From the NCBI GenBank assembly GCA_029876055.1, contig CM056877.1, positions 4,030,001-4,094,000 of the forward strand: 64,000 bases of DNA. Direction: 5' to 3'. Numbering within the stretch: the first letter of the stretch is position 1; every line of letters begins with the position of its first letter. The notes under the pieces were generated by a model that was given only the letters and a program-made list of their open reading frames with translations, was not told the origin of the DNA and searched no databases. The stretch comes from Madurella fahalii (taxonomy: Eukaryota; Ascomycota; Sordariomycetes; Sordariales). The translations under genes and the position numbers were made by a program. Shown piece by piece: positions 1-12,158 of the stretch.

Positions 1-996
1 AGGAGAAGGCCTATAGAGCTTATGGGGTGAGTTGTCGGAGCGGGGGGGACCAAGAGGCTGGCAAGCGAGACGAATGCACGCTAACATGCAGCGCAGGGAG
101 TGCCCGTTCCGCCAGGCCCGCAAGCCATGATGGCGCCGCCTTTCAACCCTTACCACCAAACCCAAGTCCATGTCCCGCACCGCCGCAGCAGCAAGCGCCT
201 CCCCGACCCCATCGAGTTGGCAAATCGTTTAGAAGAAGCGCGCACGTCGGCCAAGCTCCTCGAACAAGTCGTGGCGAGCACCCCGCCGTCGGAAGTGCTC
301 TCCAACGAACTAATCAAGGAATTCTCCGACCGCTGCTCGAGCGCGTCGCGCAGCATCCAAGCCTACATGGCCGCCGAGGACCCCGCCCCGGACAACGACA
401 CGATGGAGAGCCTGATCGACACCAACGAACAGCTCCAGCAGGCGCTGAACCAGCACCGCCGCGCAGTCCTCCAGGCGAAGAAGCACCTCGGCCAAAACGA
501 CAACAGGTCCAGCACCTCCAGCCCCGCATCAACCCAGCAACATCAGCTCCCGCACTCCTCCGACTCTCGCCCCTTACCTCCCGTACCAAGCCGGAAACCC
601 GTCAGTGGCGACGGCAGCAGTAACGGAAAGGGCAAAGCCGCCCTCGACGCGTACCACAATAGCGACGCCATGGCCGGCCCGTCCCGCTCGGCCAACGCAA
701 CGCCCCATCGCGACGACACCGACGACGACGACGACAACCAGGACCCGTTCAGAGACCCGCCGAACGTCTCCTCATCCAGGACAGGCGGCGGCAGGGATAG
801 CCCGCCGCGGCTGTCGTACGAGCCGTACCACCCGGGCTTTATGGGCTCGTCGTCCTCCAAGGCGCTGGACAAGGACGCCGGGAACGAGCCGGTCACGCCC
901 GTGACCGACGACGAGCTGGAGGCGTACAGGGCCGAGCTGAAGGGTGCGAGGCAGGGCGGGGAAGGGAGTGGCCACGGCCATGTTTATCGGTACTGA
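1..996 (+). CDS. VHS/GAT-domain vesicle-sorting protein, C-terminal part (5' end outside window)
   Basis: The gene enters from the left edge. Exon 1-26 (reading EKAYRAYG) joins exon 97-996 across a 70-nt intron at 27-96, with donor GTGAGT, a CTAAC branch point near 81, and acceptor CAG. This is the only combination I found that keeps an open frame. The exon after the intron encodes a helical GAT-like segment (about nt 180-490, with motifs such as LANRLEEARTSAKLLEQVV and LIDTNEQLQQALNQH). It resembles the GAT three-helix bundle of Tom1/GGA-type adaptors that bind ubiquitin and Arf. The remaining ~170 residues are low-complexity (Ser/Pro/Asp) and end in HGHVYRY. Family members sort ubiquitinated cargo at endosomes and the Golgi. 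The VHS domain itself would lie outside the window, so the exact subfamily is not fixed. Confidence 0.7.
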
Positions 997-1016
997 TTGC
1001 AAAGAGGGTTGGTTTG

Positions 1017-1043
1017 AAGGAAGGAAGGAAGGAAGGAAGGAAG
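1017..1043. repeat. (AAGG)n microsatellite
   Basis: About six and a half copies of AAGG lie about 20 nt downstream of the stop codon of the VHS/GAT gene, so they probably fall within its 3' UTR. Confidence 0.9.
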
Positions 1044-3590
1044 GGCCTCACTCGGTTGTCTTGTTTTTCGCCTGCCGAGAACTCGTCAAACGGACTTGGG
1101 TGGGAGTTCTTGAGGCTGCGCCCGCGCTTGCGCTTCATCTGAAGGTATGCCGCGGGTCTGAGCTGAGGGGCGGTGGCAACACGGAGGTTCTTCGAGGGAT
1201 TTTACCCCCTTGCCCTCTTTGCTTTTTCTTCTTCCTTTCATATTGCTGAATTTCTTCTTTCATTATCTAACGAGAGCGATGCATTAATGTATCTGATGTA
1301 TCTACGTGTCTATCTACTTGCTTGCTTGCTTGCTATTCATCCAGTTTGCTATACCCATGTTAGGGTACGGCTTGAATCTCATGGCCTCGGAATGCATTGG
1401 GCGGTGGTGGAGTATGGAGCGAAGGATGCTGCCTTGGCACATGACGAGCCTCCAGCCATATCGACCGTCCCGTTGCTGCACCCAAAGAGTTAGCCCGTCG
1501 ATATGTTGCCAGCAGTAAAATGGAGCCCGCTTGTTGGTGGCTAGCCGTTAGATCTATCCGCCAGGGCGATATTCGAGAACTATCCCGGCCGCTTAGTGAT
1601 CCATCTGAGCTTTTGGTACAGTTTCGCAGGATGAGCTCTCGCTGTGCTCAGTGACGCTGTAAAAATTGCTAACAAATCCGTCTATTATAACCCTCCGAGG
1701 CCTGGACAGCCTTCTCAGAGCGGTGATGATAATCTACGGGCACTAAGCTCTCCGTAGCAAACCGCACAGACTATTGCCGGTCGGGCTAGATCTGTGTCTC
1801 TATCTGGGGGGTAGTCCAGATTAGACTGTATGGACAGCTGTGATCTGCCCATATTGCTGCCGTTGGCCGGCTTAGTCTTGAGTGCCCGCCACTGAGTGCG
1901 GATGGAGATCAAGCATGTCACAGCAAAACTCTGGCTACCGACCTACTGTAGAAGCGATGGAGTCGAGGCCGGAAGCAGTGTTCCCCCCGGAACGATCCGC
2001 CCTTGCGAAGCTCAGTACCGCAGCACGAAGGCTGAGGAGAAAACACCCCTCTCTCTGGTATTCGGGGCTGGCTGCGGAGGAGAGGAAGGTAGTTCAATGC
2101 ATGATGGCTCATGTACCAAGCGACTCGTGAGAAGAGCTACACGAAAGCTAACCGTTGGCATATTCCGGTCAAGATCTTGCTGACAAAAGCCGCCTCGAGA
2201 TCGCCTATGATCCTTCAGTGCGAGCGCCCTCATAATCTATTCACTCTTTGTCAGTTGTCTACCAAAGTGTGGGCTTACATGACTGCCATCGCGCGTCGGC
2301 CATTTGGGTCTATCGAACATTGGGTCAACCCATTTGGTCGTTTGAGAAATTCTTGTCTATCGGGATATGTGATAGCACCGCCGCCTGATCTCCCATGCCC
2401 TTAAATCTGAGCACTGAGTTGGGGAAAACTGCCCCCAGAGGACAGGGCTCCTCTGGTCAGAGGGCCACACTTGCTGGGATGGCGCCTCAGGAGCTGGAAC
2501 TTGCCGAGGTCCCTTTTCCGTTTTGCACCATAAGTAAGGCCGTCTTGGCCATGGTGTCGCCAGGCCTGTCTTGTCTATCTTGTCTGCCTGGCATTTGGCC
2601 ACCTTTACCCTCCCGCTTGCTTTGATGGGTATGTGGGTGTTGATATGTGTTTCCGCACCATTTTCAGCACACTTCATGATATTACAATACGTAGTAGAGA
2701 ATGCTGAGCCTTGGCTATTGCCCGACCTTACCGCCCAACCCTAACAACAGCCGAAGCGTTGGCCGCCGAGCCTGGAGCGACGAGGGCCTAGTCGTCTGGG
2801 GAGTGTTGCTACGATGGTGGCTGGCAGGGAAACCGCGGTGGCTTTTACGTCTATATGACATTCTATATCCTTGCTTTGAAGTTGCATCGTACCACAAATT
2901 AGCATGTCTTCTACACCCGCGATGGCCTGGCAGAAGGGAGATGGAGGGTACCATGAACAGCCAGCATATTCCGACCTGCCCCCACAGTTAATCCCATGAG
3001 ATTATATTTCTACCACCCCATTGAGGGCCCAAGGCATCAGCAGTACTCTCGACGGGCGAGTACCAGAGTTCCAGCTCAAGGTATTCCCCACCGCGCGTCC
3101 GCATCAAAGCAACCCGTTCTGCCAATCCTAACACCGGACAAGCCTGCTTGCAGCGTTTCTTCACCATGCCGAACGCGGCGGAAAACAAGCTATGATCCCA
3201 GCCTGTTGTACTGTTGGAGCGTCAGATGAACCCCTACGTGCGGATTAGTCACGCTCCATGATCCCTTCTCCGATATTTTGACCCATCTAGTCGTCAAGGT
3301 AACCAACCGTGCTTGACGTAAGAGATTATATGTCTAGTCGTTCCGGTTGTTTAGGACGCTTGACTTAGGTTCTGAGCTAGGTTCTCGCCCCGATAGCGAA
3401 GGGGGCGGAGAAGGAGTTGCTGGTTGTTGAGACTACAAGCGGCCGCGTCTTGGTCAACTTTCTTTGTTAAAGATATGTATTTTATGGGGAGCATTACATG
3501 ACTAGAACAGCACTTCTGGGTCTGCTTATCGAGATGTCGGCTACGCCTCGTTTGGGTGTTTGTCTCCCTCTATCCTTCAACTTACACAAA

Positions 3591-3606
3591 TAGGGTTAGG
3601 GTTTAG
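3591..3606 (+). repeat. Short interstitial telomere-like motif
   Basis: The sequence TAGGGTTAGGGTTTAG contains two units of the fungal telomere repeat TTAGGG. It is too short to claim a former telomere and may be chance. Confidence 0.4.
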
Positions 3607-6600
3607 CGTGGCTTCATCCGGGCTGAGATGCTGTGCACCACACCACCCGTTGTTTTGCAGCGATTTTTCACAAGGATTAAGATCCTAGGGGGTTCGCAGT
3701 CCCTATTGGTAACTACATTGCCCGACATTGTTGTTCTGAGGTTTCGTCCTCGTCCTTATATCGATACCAGCGCAGCTGGTCATCCGGTTTTGTTTTGATG
3801 ACCCCTGGTTGTCTCTTCGGTCACGGATTGCCAAAGCCCAGTTGGCACAAGCACAGTACTTTTACCTCGTAGAGACGGTCAGAACACATGCGAAAGCAGA
3901 TACACAAGTTCAAGGGTTATGCATTCCGGTAACGCTGCGTCGAGCTCCCAACGCGGCGATGGCCGTTAGTCATACTACCTCCTCAGCCTTTCACGCCTCG
4001 CATCCATTGCTAATTGCATTGCCTTGATCAGGGCATAGACAGATAGTATCGCTTTCCCCCCAGCCGACATCGGAGACGCGGCACGGGACGGCTACGATTT
4101 ACTACCAGGGACTGGCCGTGAATTGGCCCCGTATAGTATCAAGTCCCGGCATATGACTGCTCGGGACGTACAAATATGGGTAAAGCGCCAGATCCGAAAT
4201 CATGCAAGTGGCGTTACATAAACGACCAATATTGCAACCACAGCTGCCGTCTCTGCCCTATCACGCGGTGTACCACCAGCGCCGAGCGCCCGGGCTGGCG
4301 GGACTCTGCATGCAAAGCAACCAAAAGCGCGGCATGCGGTGTCTTCACTCGAAGAATCACCAAAATAAAACATTTTCAGCCCTGTGCAAGGTCTGTAGTT
4401 TATCGCTGAAAAGTCGCCCACAGGGAGGCTGAGTTGGGGTGGATTGGGGGTCGGAGGATGGAGGGTGTTCCGGCGATGCCTTCGGCGGCGCGTATTTGCC
4501 AACGCGAGAGAATGCCAGGAGAGGGAAATCAAACAACTTCCGCTGCTTTTCGGATTGCTTTGACTCTTGAGGATATCATCAAGTTGAAGCTGAGAGGTTG
4601 GTGGCGACCCTTGACTTTGGAGTTTTGGCCCACGGCGATGTCCCTTGCGGCCCTCCCCAAGCCCTGTCTAGGGAAAGAGATTGCGTCAATAAAATGCCGC
4701 CCCAGTTATCTCACGATGCTCGGCATCGATGATTGAAAACCATTGGAGGCGTACTTCAGACTCCACTCAGTGTTTGTTATCCTCGAAACGCGAGCCCGTG
4801 CAGCCCTTGTTGCTTCTTGTGTAAGCGTCTCCACCAAGGAGAACCCAGGATGGAGTCGTTGGGTTAACCATCTCGACGGGTATTCGTTTGAATTCGCCTG
4901 TCGACTGAGCGAACAACCGGTTTGTTCAGCGGAATGGGGGAGTTGTCGGCGGGTTCACGAGTGCGCAATCGACCGAGCGGCGAGTCGAAGGGGGTTGCTG
5001 TTTGCGCTAGGGCATACCCGCCAGGGGCTGAGAAGAACTCGCATGGACATTGGGCAACTCGGGAACGAAATGCTCCCCACGCACTCGGGTCACATCTCGC
5101 ATCTCGCTCGCCTCGGACAAGGCAGGGTTCGCCCGGCCCCCAGCCCAGCACAGCCCAGCCTACTTCGCAAGTTACTCGAGTTATGAACCACGGGGCCATC
5201 TCTAAGCAGCAACGATACGATTAGCGTCCTATTCAGTTTGCCAGATCTTGGGGGGTTGGAACCGTCCACTCGGCAACCGTCCTGCCGAACGAATATAGCG
5301 CTCCATGTCTTTGCAGCGGATATGGCTCGGACCAGACGTACTCGACGCTTGCTCGTGAACGTGTCGACGAAAGCAATCTCTTTTTCCACCCGATGGCGTG
5401 AGGGGAGGAGAGAAACCTGTCTCCTCGGAAATCCCATCAAGATACCTTCTTTGCAATAAGGAGCGGGTCCGGGAGCAATCGCCCGGCCCTGTCAGGCAGG
5501 CGTCGCCGTCGTAACCGCGAACCCCAATGCTCCGTGGGCTGGGTCGTCTCGGAGTGCTCGGTGAGGAATGGCCGGGCCCTCTCGGTAAGCTGACAAGGCG
5601 GCTTCCCAACGGCTCGCGGGTTGTGCCGCAGGGTCACGCCTTGAACTGGGTAACATTTCCCGAGTTGGGCTGCTTGCAGCTGGTGTTGCGGTACCTACAC
5701 GGCACAGGTTAATGCTTGGCAAGGTTCCCGTCACAGGGGTTCTCGGGACCTCACCTGCCAACGGAGCCGGAGGAGCGTCGCGGAGAGATGAGAAACCTGA
5801 AGTTGAGTACACTACGCCCCTACGTAGTAGTCCCCGGTGGTTAGGCGTCCCGGAAGCGTATTCTAGGGTGCTCCGGGCGCCGCGTGGGAAATGATGGGGG
5901 CGGCGCGAAACGGGAGGGTGGGTGTTGGAAGAATGGGGGTTGATGTGCAGGTTAATGGGTGGCGGTAGCGAGGGTGTCGGACAATGCAGCTGACAGACAA
6001 TATTAGCTTTCTGGACGCGACTAGTGCATAGATCGAGTGAACCTTGTGTGTGTTTTTTATTTTATTTTATTTTTTTTTTCTGGGCCCAGAAAAGCGCAAT
6101 CTTCATTAGGCACAGCTTATCTGTGCCACAGCACGCTCCTTTGATCCTTCGGTCTCGATGGTTTGGGGTATCTCGGAATCGTCCTTGCCAGGTAGTGATC
6201 TGACTGTAGCGCCCTGTTAGCTTCGAGCCGTTCTGACGCGTAGCAGAAGCTGGAGTCGGGTCCTTGCCGCAACATCGACGCTTAGAAGATCATCCTAGAT
6301 TTTCGCCAAGACCGTCGCCTCCTAATCTCTCCTCTTTCGGAGTTTTCCCCCATTTTTCCCTTCTTCTCTGCATTGCAAGTGAGAGTTGGGGATCAGGAAC
6401 GCGGCCAAGCGGACGTGCCGTCGAACGGCGAAACGGAGAAACTCACTTGGCCTATTACTTAAACGCGGAGTCACCGAAACCCTCCCCTCTAAGTTTCACG
6501 CGCTGCGGCAAGCTGACTTCGGACGTTTCGCGTAATACCAGTCTAGGGAGAACCAGGGGCCGTCGGTCCAACGACCGGCCCAAATCCTTTGACCATGCCA

Positions 6601-9583
6601 ACGCCCTCAAAAAGCCACCTACTCTCCTCGATCTGATTATGCGGTGGGGTACCGTAGCAGTTGGCGAAAATGTTGCAACCGACGGAAACTCCCGCTTCCG
6701 GGCACGGAATCCTTGACCGCCACCCACTCGGAGCCGTTTGTAGCCTGCGATACCCTGAGCGTTTCGCTAGCTGATTCCGCTGACCCCTTTGAACAGGATC
6801 GGCCCGTTACCGAAGGCTAGTAATTGATAGGCCCCGGTGTTATAGAACCACGTCCTGGGGCGCCCGAGCCGTGGGAATCCCCCGGAAGACCTTGGGCCAT
6901 GGGGGGTGTTTGTAAACAGCCATAACGAGGTGGTGTGCTCATGTGCGAGTCATGGCGCAGTTTGTTGGCCGTGCGGTACGGCGTGAACAGCACGCCCCAG
7001 GTTAGCCTCATGAGGACTAATTAAGTGGCTGGTCTGAAGCCGGCTCCGCCGGCGGAGAAATGCAAAATACTCCGAACCGCCGCAAAAAGTACCAGCGGTT
7101 ATTGACAGGATTCATCAACGTCCGAAGCGCCGCTTTACCGCAGCGCCGGTTGGGCCGCGGTCCACCAGACCCGACAGACCTCCTGACCCTCGCTGGCGGC
7201 CGCTAAGACAGGGGTTTCCCTGCAGTTACTAGCACATACTATGTACACCAATAGTGTACTTGGATGATTAACCTTCGTCCGTGCCAAGGGAACCTCGCAG
7301 CAAAGGAGGAGCGGACGTGTGCGGCGGTATTGTGACGTGCCACTCAATATGCTCTCGCGAAACGCTACTTTTGCTGCTGCGGCGCAGCGAGCTGCGATGG
7401 GTCGTTTTGCCTGGTCGAGAACGAGATTCGTCAGGAAACGAAGGGCAATGACCACCGCCCCATGAACCAAGCAGCCAAGCAGACAACCGTTTTGACCGCA
7501 CCTATGCTGAAGTTGGTCAACCATTAGAGTGCCGATATGCGAGGGAAAGGAGGCTCGAAGGAACGAGGCTGTGGCCGCAGTCGACCGGTTGCTGACACGC
7601 CGTGTATGGTAATACCTCATGTATTCACCTAGTTTCTGTATTCTGTAATCGAACGAAACGAGAACTTCTTGCAAAGCTCTTCATCCTCTCATGGACAAGA
7701 CCAATCTGAGAGGCCCCGGCGAGGGCGGCGTTTCGACTGATTGCCCTCATGCACTGCGTCCACGTGTTTTCCCCTAGTCCACCGCCAGGGTCGGAACTTT
7801 GATGGTTGTCAAGCTACTGCAGCGTCTGGTGATGAATGAGAGCGGTTCTCGCACGTTGGGCACTAGCTGCTGGTCGGGCAGCCGTGCGACGGTCGGCTAA
7901 TGAGGGACTAGTTGCCCGTCATCCCAAAACGGGGGGTTGACGTAGCCGTCACGAAGAAGCCTACCCATCAGATGGTCAGACGCCAGTTGCTGGATCAACT
8001 TGGGACAGCACTTCCCACATCGACTTTCCCCTCTCCTAGCGAGTAAGCGTTTGTGTACGGCGGTAAGACTGGGGCTATGCGTGACGCCTAGCGACGAGTC
8101 GATCACGATTGCGGGTGATGGAGAAAGGTCCCATTATTGCTCCATAGCGTATTGCATAGTAACAACTGGGCGACCTTGGCGAAGCCCGCCTGAGCTCGAC
8201 ATCAAGGGGTTGGCTGGCTGCTGTTAGCTTGCTGACCACCTTGAGCAACCTTTTGGCCTCTTAGTACCCGCCCGAGAAAACCCAACATCCCCCGCATTCC
8301 CCGGTCCGATTAAACCTCGGCGGCCCTAGCGGTATAACCTGGGTTGTCGAGTATGCTGGGATACCGTGGCATCGGGTCACCGCCGTCGTATTCACTTGAA
8401 AAGGAGAGTGCGTTAGTGCGGCCGATTTGAGAATCATACCGCTTTGGGGCAAGCGGGCAGGAAAGAGCCCAAACTTCTCCCGCCTCCTGTGAATTCTCCT
8501 TCGTTCGTCCTGTTTCTTTGTCGTTGCCCCGGCCAACCGTGATTCTTCAACGGAATAGTCACTTCTCGTGCGACTCAAACCGCAGGCCGATAATGTCTCC
8601 ACCAGAAGCGGGGGCGTTTGGCAAATAGATAGTTTTGCGCTGCCATGATCTGGGAGGTTCAAAGTGGTAAAATGGAAGGGCCGTATGGTAGTGCGGCGCC
8701 ATCTGTTAGCGTGGGCTCCCGTCGCCGGACGTGCACATGGATATCGGGGTCAAAAGAATAAAGTTCAGATGCTAACTAGCACTCCGTTTCCCTGGCCGAA
8801 GCCGAGAGAAACCCCAAGCTACCAGTTGCCTGGTCGTACATGCTTCACATTGTTTCCGCTGATCCTGCGAACGCAATGTGGGAAGTTGGAGGTGACAGAG
8901 GATGAAGAAAACTGAACGCACGCAACGGAGAGAATACAAGATGATCATGACCTTGCCGTGAGGCAGCCCCAATTTCCGAAGCCTTGCCGCCCATTTCCCC
9001 AATTGAAAGAAAAAGAAGAAAAAGAAGAAAATAATATATATAGACATTATAAAGGAAATTGAAAAGAATAAGGCAAAAAGGAGAAAACAAACTCGTAATG
9101 ATGACACCCGCCCAAAGATACCAACGGTGAAAATACGGCTTTGCGAACGGCCGGCGCCTCTAGTCCGGCAAAGGGTGAATTGGAACACTAACGGCTATCG
9201 CTATGGCATGAAGGAAAGAGACCCGGCTGCTTAAAGCTGTTACGCCGCCGGAATGATTCTTGCTTCCCGCCTCGTCTGAGTCGCGAAAAAAATTAAGGGA
9301 GATCACACATGCAGTTACGCTGACCGAAATAGCAAAAGGAAAAGAGAGAGCAAAAAAAAAAAAATTTGACGAGTTGCGGGTACACACTTGAATTATAGCT
9401 GCGAATGGGAAGCCCGGTCAGTCGGCTGTCGTAGAGTTGGCCGATATATTGGGAACTCAAGGAAAGCTCAACTTCCAATGCTTCTGCGGATCTCGCCAAG
9501 CAACACTCCCCATAGAGACATTATCCCATATGAACCATGGGCTTTGAATTCCATTCTACCGTCTTCACGTCCATTCCCGTGGG

Positions 9584-11046
9584 TTAAGACAGCCGGTTCA
9601 ATCTTCCAAGCATGCGCTGATCAATGTCGCTTACCGGACGCTCCCGCCCTATCAAATTATCCAGGCTCATTGGGTTCGAGTAGCCACTGGAAGGCGGCTG
9701 GGGCTGAAGTGGAAGCTGAGACTGTGGCTGGAGTGGCGGCGGGCCTTGCGGAGGTTGCGACTGGGACTGAGGTGGCGGGGGCCCACTGGAACCCCTTCGG
9801 GTGGGAGTAGGAGATCCATTTTGGCCGTAGGAACCTTGCTGATACGGGTGGTAACCTGCTGGAGGCGTACCGTTGCCATTAACCGAGATGGGAGACCGCC
9901 TACGGGGGTCGTCATCCACCGGATAGTTGGGCGGACCCGGCCTTGAGCTATGCTCCTCCTCCGGCGGGCGCGTCCGCCGACGCCCGGCGTCTTTATCGTC
10001 GTAGGGGGGGTATCCTGCCGTGGGCGAATGCATAGGAGGAGCGTAGTCAGAAGGCGGATACTGCTGCGCGTAAGAAGCGCGAGCTTGGGGGCCTGGAGCT
10101 CTTGATGGGGGTAGCGGTTGGCCGTATGCTCCATAGAGCGGCGTTCCGGGTGGCACCCCCCGGGGACAGCCGACACGGGGACAAATGCTGCGGAGGAATT
10201 GGACGAGACTGGCTGGAATATGCAGTCGATGTGAAGCTTGTCGCAGTTGGCGCATTTACCGTTCATGGTATGGGCATAACCGCTACATCGGATCTATTCA
10301 GGTAACTTGATTAGCAGCCGCCCTGGAACCTAGCTTGCCGCCTAGCGATTGGAGTCGGGCGTTACCTTTCTCTTTCTGCAGTACCGGCAGGCGATTGACG
10401 TCCGCTGCCTCGGCGCGGTTTGTGGTTGAGAGGGCGGCGGCGGAGGCGGGGCCATCGCGTATGGATAACCGCTTGGCGGATATCGGTAGTAGTCCGGGGG
10501 GTACCCGCCGCCTCTCCCTGGGGCCGCCTGTTGATCGTAATACGGGTCGGGATAACTCCTCCGGTCGTTGTACTGCCTCTGATCGTCGTACGGTCTCTGG
10601 TCGTCGTACAATCTCGAATCATCATATTGCCTGCGGTCGTCATACTGCCTCCTGTCATCGTGCGGCCTGCGGTCATCGTACTGTCTCCGGTCGTCGTACT
10701 GCCTCCGGTCGTCGTACTGCCGCGGATCCGGACCGGGGAATGAGGGGGGATAGCGCGGATCCGACTGGGGAGGATAGCCGTTGGAGCCCGAGGTGTCTGG
10801 AGGCCAGCTCCTCTGCTCTGATTGATGTCTTGGATCTGACGGATACGCCCGATCTTGAAATCGCTGGTCCGACTGATAGGCCCCGGCCAGAGGCTGGTAC
10901 GGAATTGGGGGTAATGAAGTCATGCTGTCTGAAGCGACCGGCGGCGGATACCTCCGATCGTCACTCTCAGCGATGGGGGGGTAACGCAAATCTCCTGGGT
11001 TGTCTCGTGAGGGTTCCCCTCTTCCTCTCCGATAGTCGTCTGCCAT
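9584..11046 (-). CDS. Zn(II)2Cys6 transcription factor with an apparent 1-nt frameshift
   Basis: Exon 1 (11046-10366) starts MADDYRRGRGE and is Pro/Tyr/Asp/Arg-rich. A 72-nt intron (10365-10294; donor GTAACG, branch GCTAATC, acceptor TAG) splits the zinc cluster, and exon 2 runs 10293-9584. The joined cluster reads C-X2-C-X6-C-X10-C-X2-C-X6-C (Cys about 220, 223, 230, 241, 244, 251), a fungal binuclear zinc DNA-binding domain; it begins ACRYCRKRKIRC and is followed by FQPVSS. Directly afterwards the conserved-looking text VPVSAVPGG stops matching in frame and resumes one frame over as VPPGTPLYGAYGQPL. The switch lies at a C6 run (10156-10161 on the plus strand); one more base would restore a single frame of about 463 residues. 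The C-terminal half is Pro/Gln-rich and ends QRMLGRLNRLS. There is no fungal_trans middle-homology domain, so targets are unknown. The factor sits alone in a long gene desert. Confidence 0.8.
10558..10722 (-). repeat. 18-bp coding minisatellite (RQYDDR repeats)
   Basis: About nine degenerate tandem copies of an 18-bp unit encode RQYDDR variants (RPHDDR, RQYDDS, RLYDDQ, RPYDDQ, RQYNDR) at residues ~109-163 of the transcription factor. The array is in frame and precedes the zinc cluster. Such units can change copy number between strains without breaking the frame. Confidence 0.9.
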
Positions 11047-11294
11047 ATTACGACGTGCTCCAGGCGGCTCCTGAACGAGGAGGGGGTTTTTCCACCAGCC
11101 AAGGGGTGGCGAGTTTCGACGACTGCCTTGTCTAGAATACGATCCAGAGATGACGAACCTGCGCTCACGGCCTCCGCGATGGCAAGCAGAAGCGGAATAG
11201 CAGAGCAGGGCTCAACGAGTGATGCAGCTGCCTTGAAGCAGTTGCAGCAGAGGTCCCCAAGGTCCAGATGAAATGGTTGTCAGGCCAGCGTGGC

Positions 11295-11506
11295 GGGGCG
11301 CAAAACTAGTGGGGTCGGGTGGTAAGGCGGGAAGAGCCCTTGACGCTGACCGATGCTGACCAGTTGATACCCACCGACCCGGGGAGAGTTGGACACCGCG
11401 CGGTGGTTGCCTGTTCCGAGCAGGCAGACTCGGGACGAGCAAGGCCTATGAATGTTGCAAGTGCGAAAACCTAGAGGGTCGGGTGAGAGAGGCGGAATGA
11501 GCCCCA
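11295..11506. repeat. Partial third copy of the upstream repeat (11295-11340 versus 11457-11506)
   Basis: The segments at 11295-11340 and 11457-11506 share the order GCGCAAAAC/GTGCGAAAAC, GGGTCGGGT, GGCGG and GAGCCC. The second segment leads straight into the longer repeat copy at 11499. The match is also visible on the minus strand as two similar conceptual peptides (GLFPPYHPTPLVLRP and GLIPPLSPDPLGFR), which is not evidence of coding. Confidence 0.6.
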
Positions 11507-11783
11507 ATGGATCTCGAAATGGGAAGAAGAGTGGGCAATGATGGTAGGTTGCGTCGGGACGGGAGCCGAGCCTTTATCAATGAGCGGGAGTTCCCTTTTC
11601 GCTAACGGGTCTGGGTCCGAAGTTAGTGTGGATGGAGATGCGGGCTGAAAGGGACAGGGATTCAAGAAAAACGATGAGGAAAAAAAAAAAAAGATACAAA
11701 AAAAAAAGGAATTTTAAAAAAGGGCCAAGTTAGGTAGGTGCAATGAAATACGGTATCGTACGTCGTTAGACAGGCTGACTCCA
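11499..11783. repeat. Direct repeat copy A (~285 bp)
   Basis: The copy begins GAGCCCCAATGGATCTCG, passes through CGGGACGGGAGCCGAGCC, TTTATCAATGAGCGGGAG and an A-rich tract (about 11670-11720), and ends with GCAATGAAATACGGTATCG and TACGTCGTTAGACAGGCTG. The same order of blocks recurs at 11856-12158. Copies differ mostly by transitions and small indels, with a longer A-rich centre in copy B. Confidence 0.85.
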
Positions 11784-11806
11784 GGGCGAGAGCAGCAGGA
11801 TGGATG

Positions 11807-11814
11807 TATAAATA
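11807..11814 (+). promoter_or_regulatory. Possible TATA box between the direct repeats
   Basis: TATAAATA lies in the ~70-bp spacer between repeat copies A and B. It matches the core TATA consensus, but no open frame or transcript start can be tied to it. Confidence 0.25.
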
Positions 11815-11855
11815 GGTGGTGACAGCACGTATGAAAGGGAGGGAGGGGCAAAGAG

Positions 11856-12158
11856 GAGCCCCAATGAATCTCGGAATAGGGAGAAGAGCGGGCAATGATG
11901 TAGGTTACGTCGGGACGGGAGCCGAGCCTTTATCAATGAGCGGGAGTTCCCTTGTCGCTGACGGTCTGGGTCCGAAGTTAGATGCGGGTTGGAGAGGCGA
12001 GCGGGCTGAAAAGGGTAGGGATTTAAGAGAGAAAAAAATGAGAACAAGAAAAAAAAAAAAAGAAAAAAGAATATAAAAAAATAAATAAATTAAAAGAGGG
12101 CCAAGTTAGGTAGGAGCAATGAAATACGGTATCATACGTCGTTGGGCGGGTTGACCCC
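11856..12158. repeat. Direct repeat copy B (~303 bp)
   Basis: This is the second copy of the block at 11499-11783, offset by 357 bp at its left end. It retains GGGACGGGAGCCGAGCC, GAGCGGGAGTTCCCTT and CCAAGTTAGGTAGG, then GCAATGAAATACGGTATC. Its A-rich centre (about 12030-12100) is longer than in copy A. Confidence 0.85.

Larger units (their letters stand above)
997..9583. other. Gene-poor region (left part of a 24-kb desert)
   Basis: No open frame in these 8.6 kb shows a recognisable domain, credible codon use or plausible splice-linked exons. Base composition is not strongly A+T-rich, so this is not a typical RIP-mutated transposon graveyard. Visible details are an AAGG run at 1017-1043, a CTTG run near 1318-1337, a telomere-like motif at 3591-3606, a T-rich tract near 6053-6080, a small GCCGG/CCGGC hairpin near 7032-7046, and an A-rich stretch near 9000-9100. 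A noncoding RNA cannot be excluded. Confidence 0.6.

Noticed and set aside
7135..7674. 179-codon minus-strand open frame
   Set aside because: No recognisable motif, no conserved-looking blocks, and competing open frames on the same strand.
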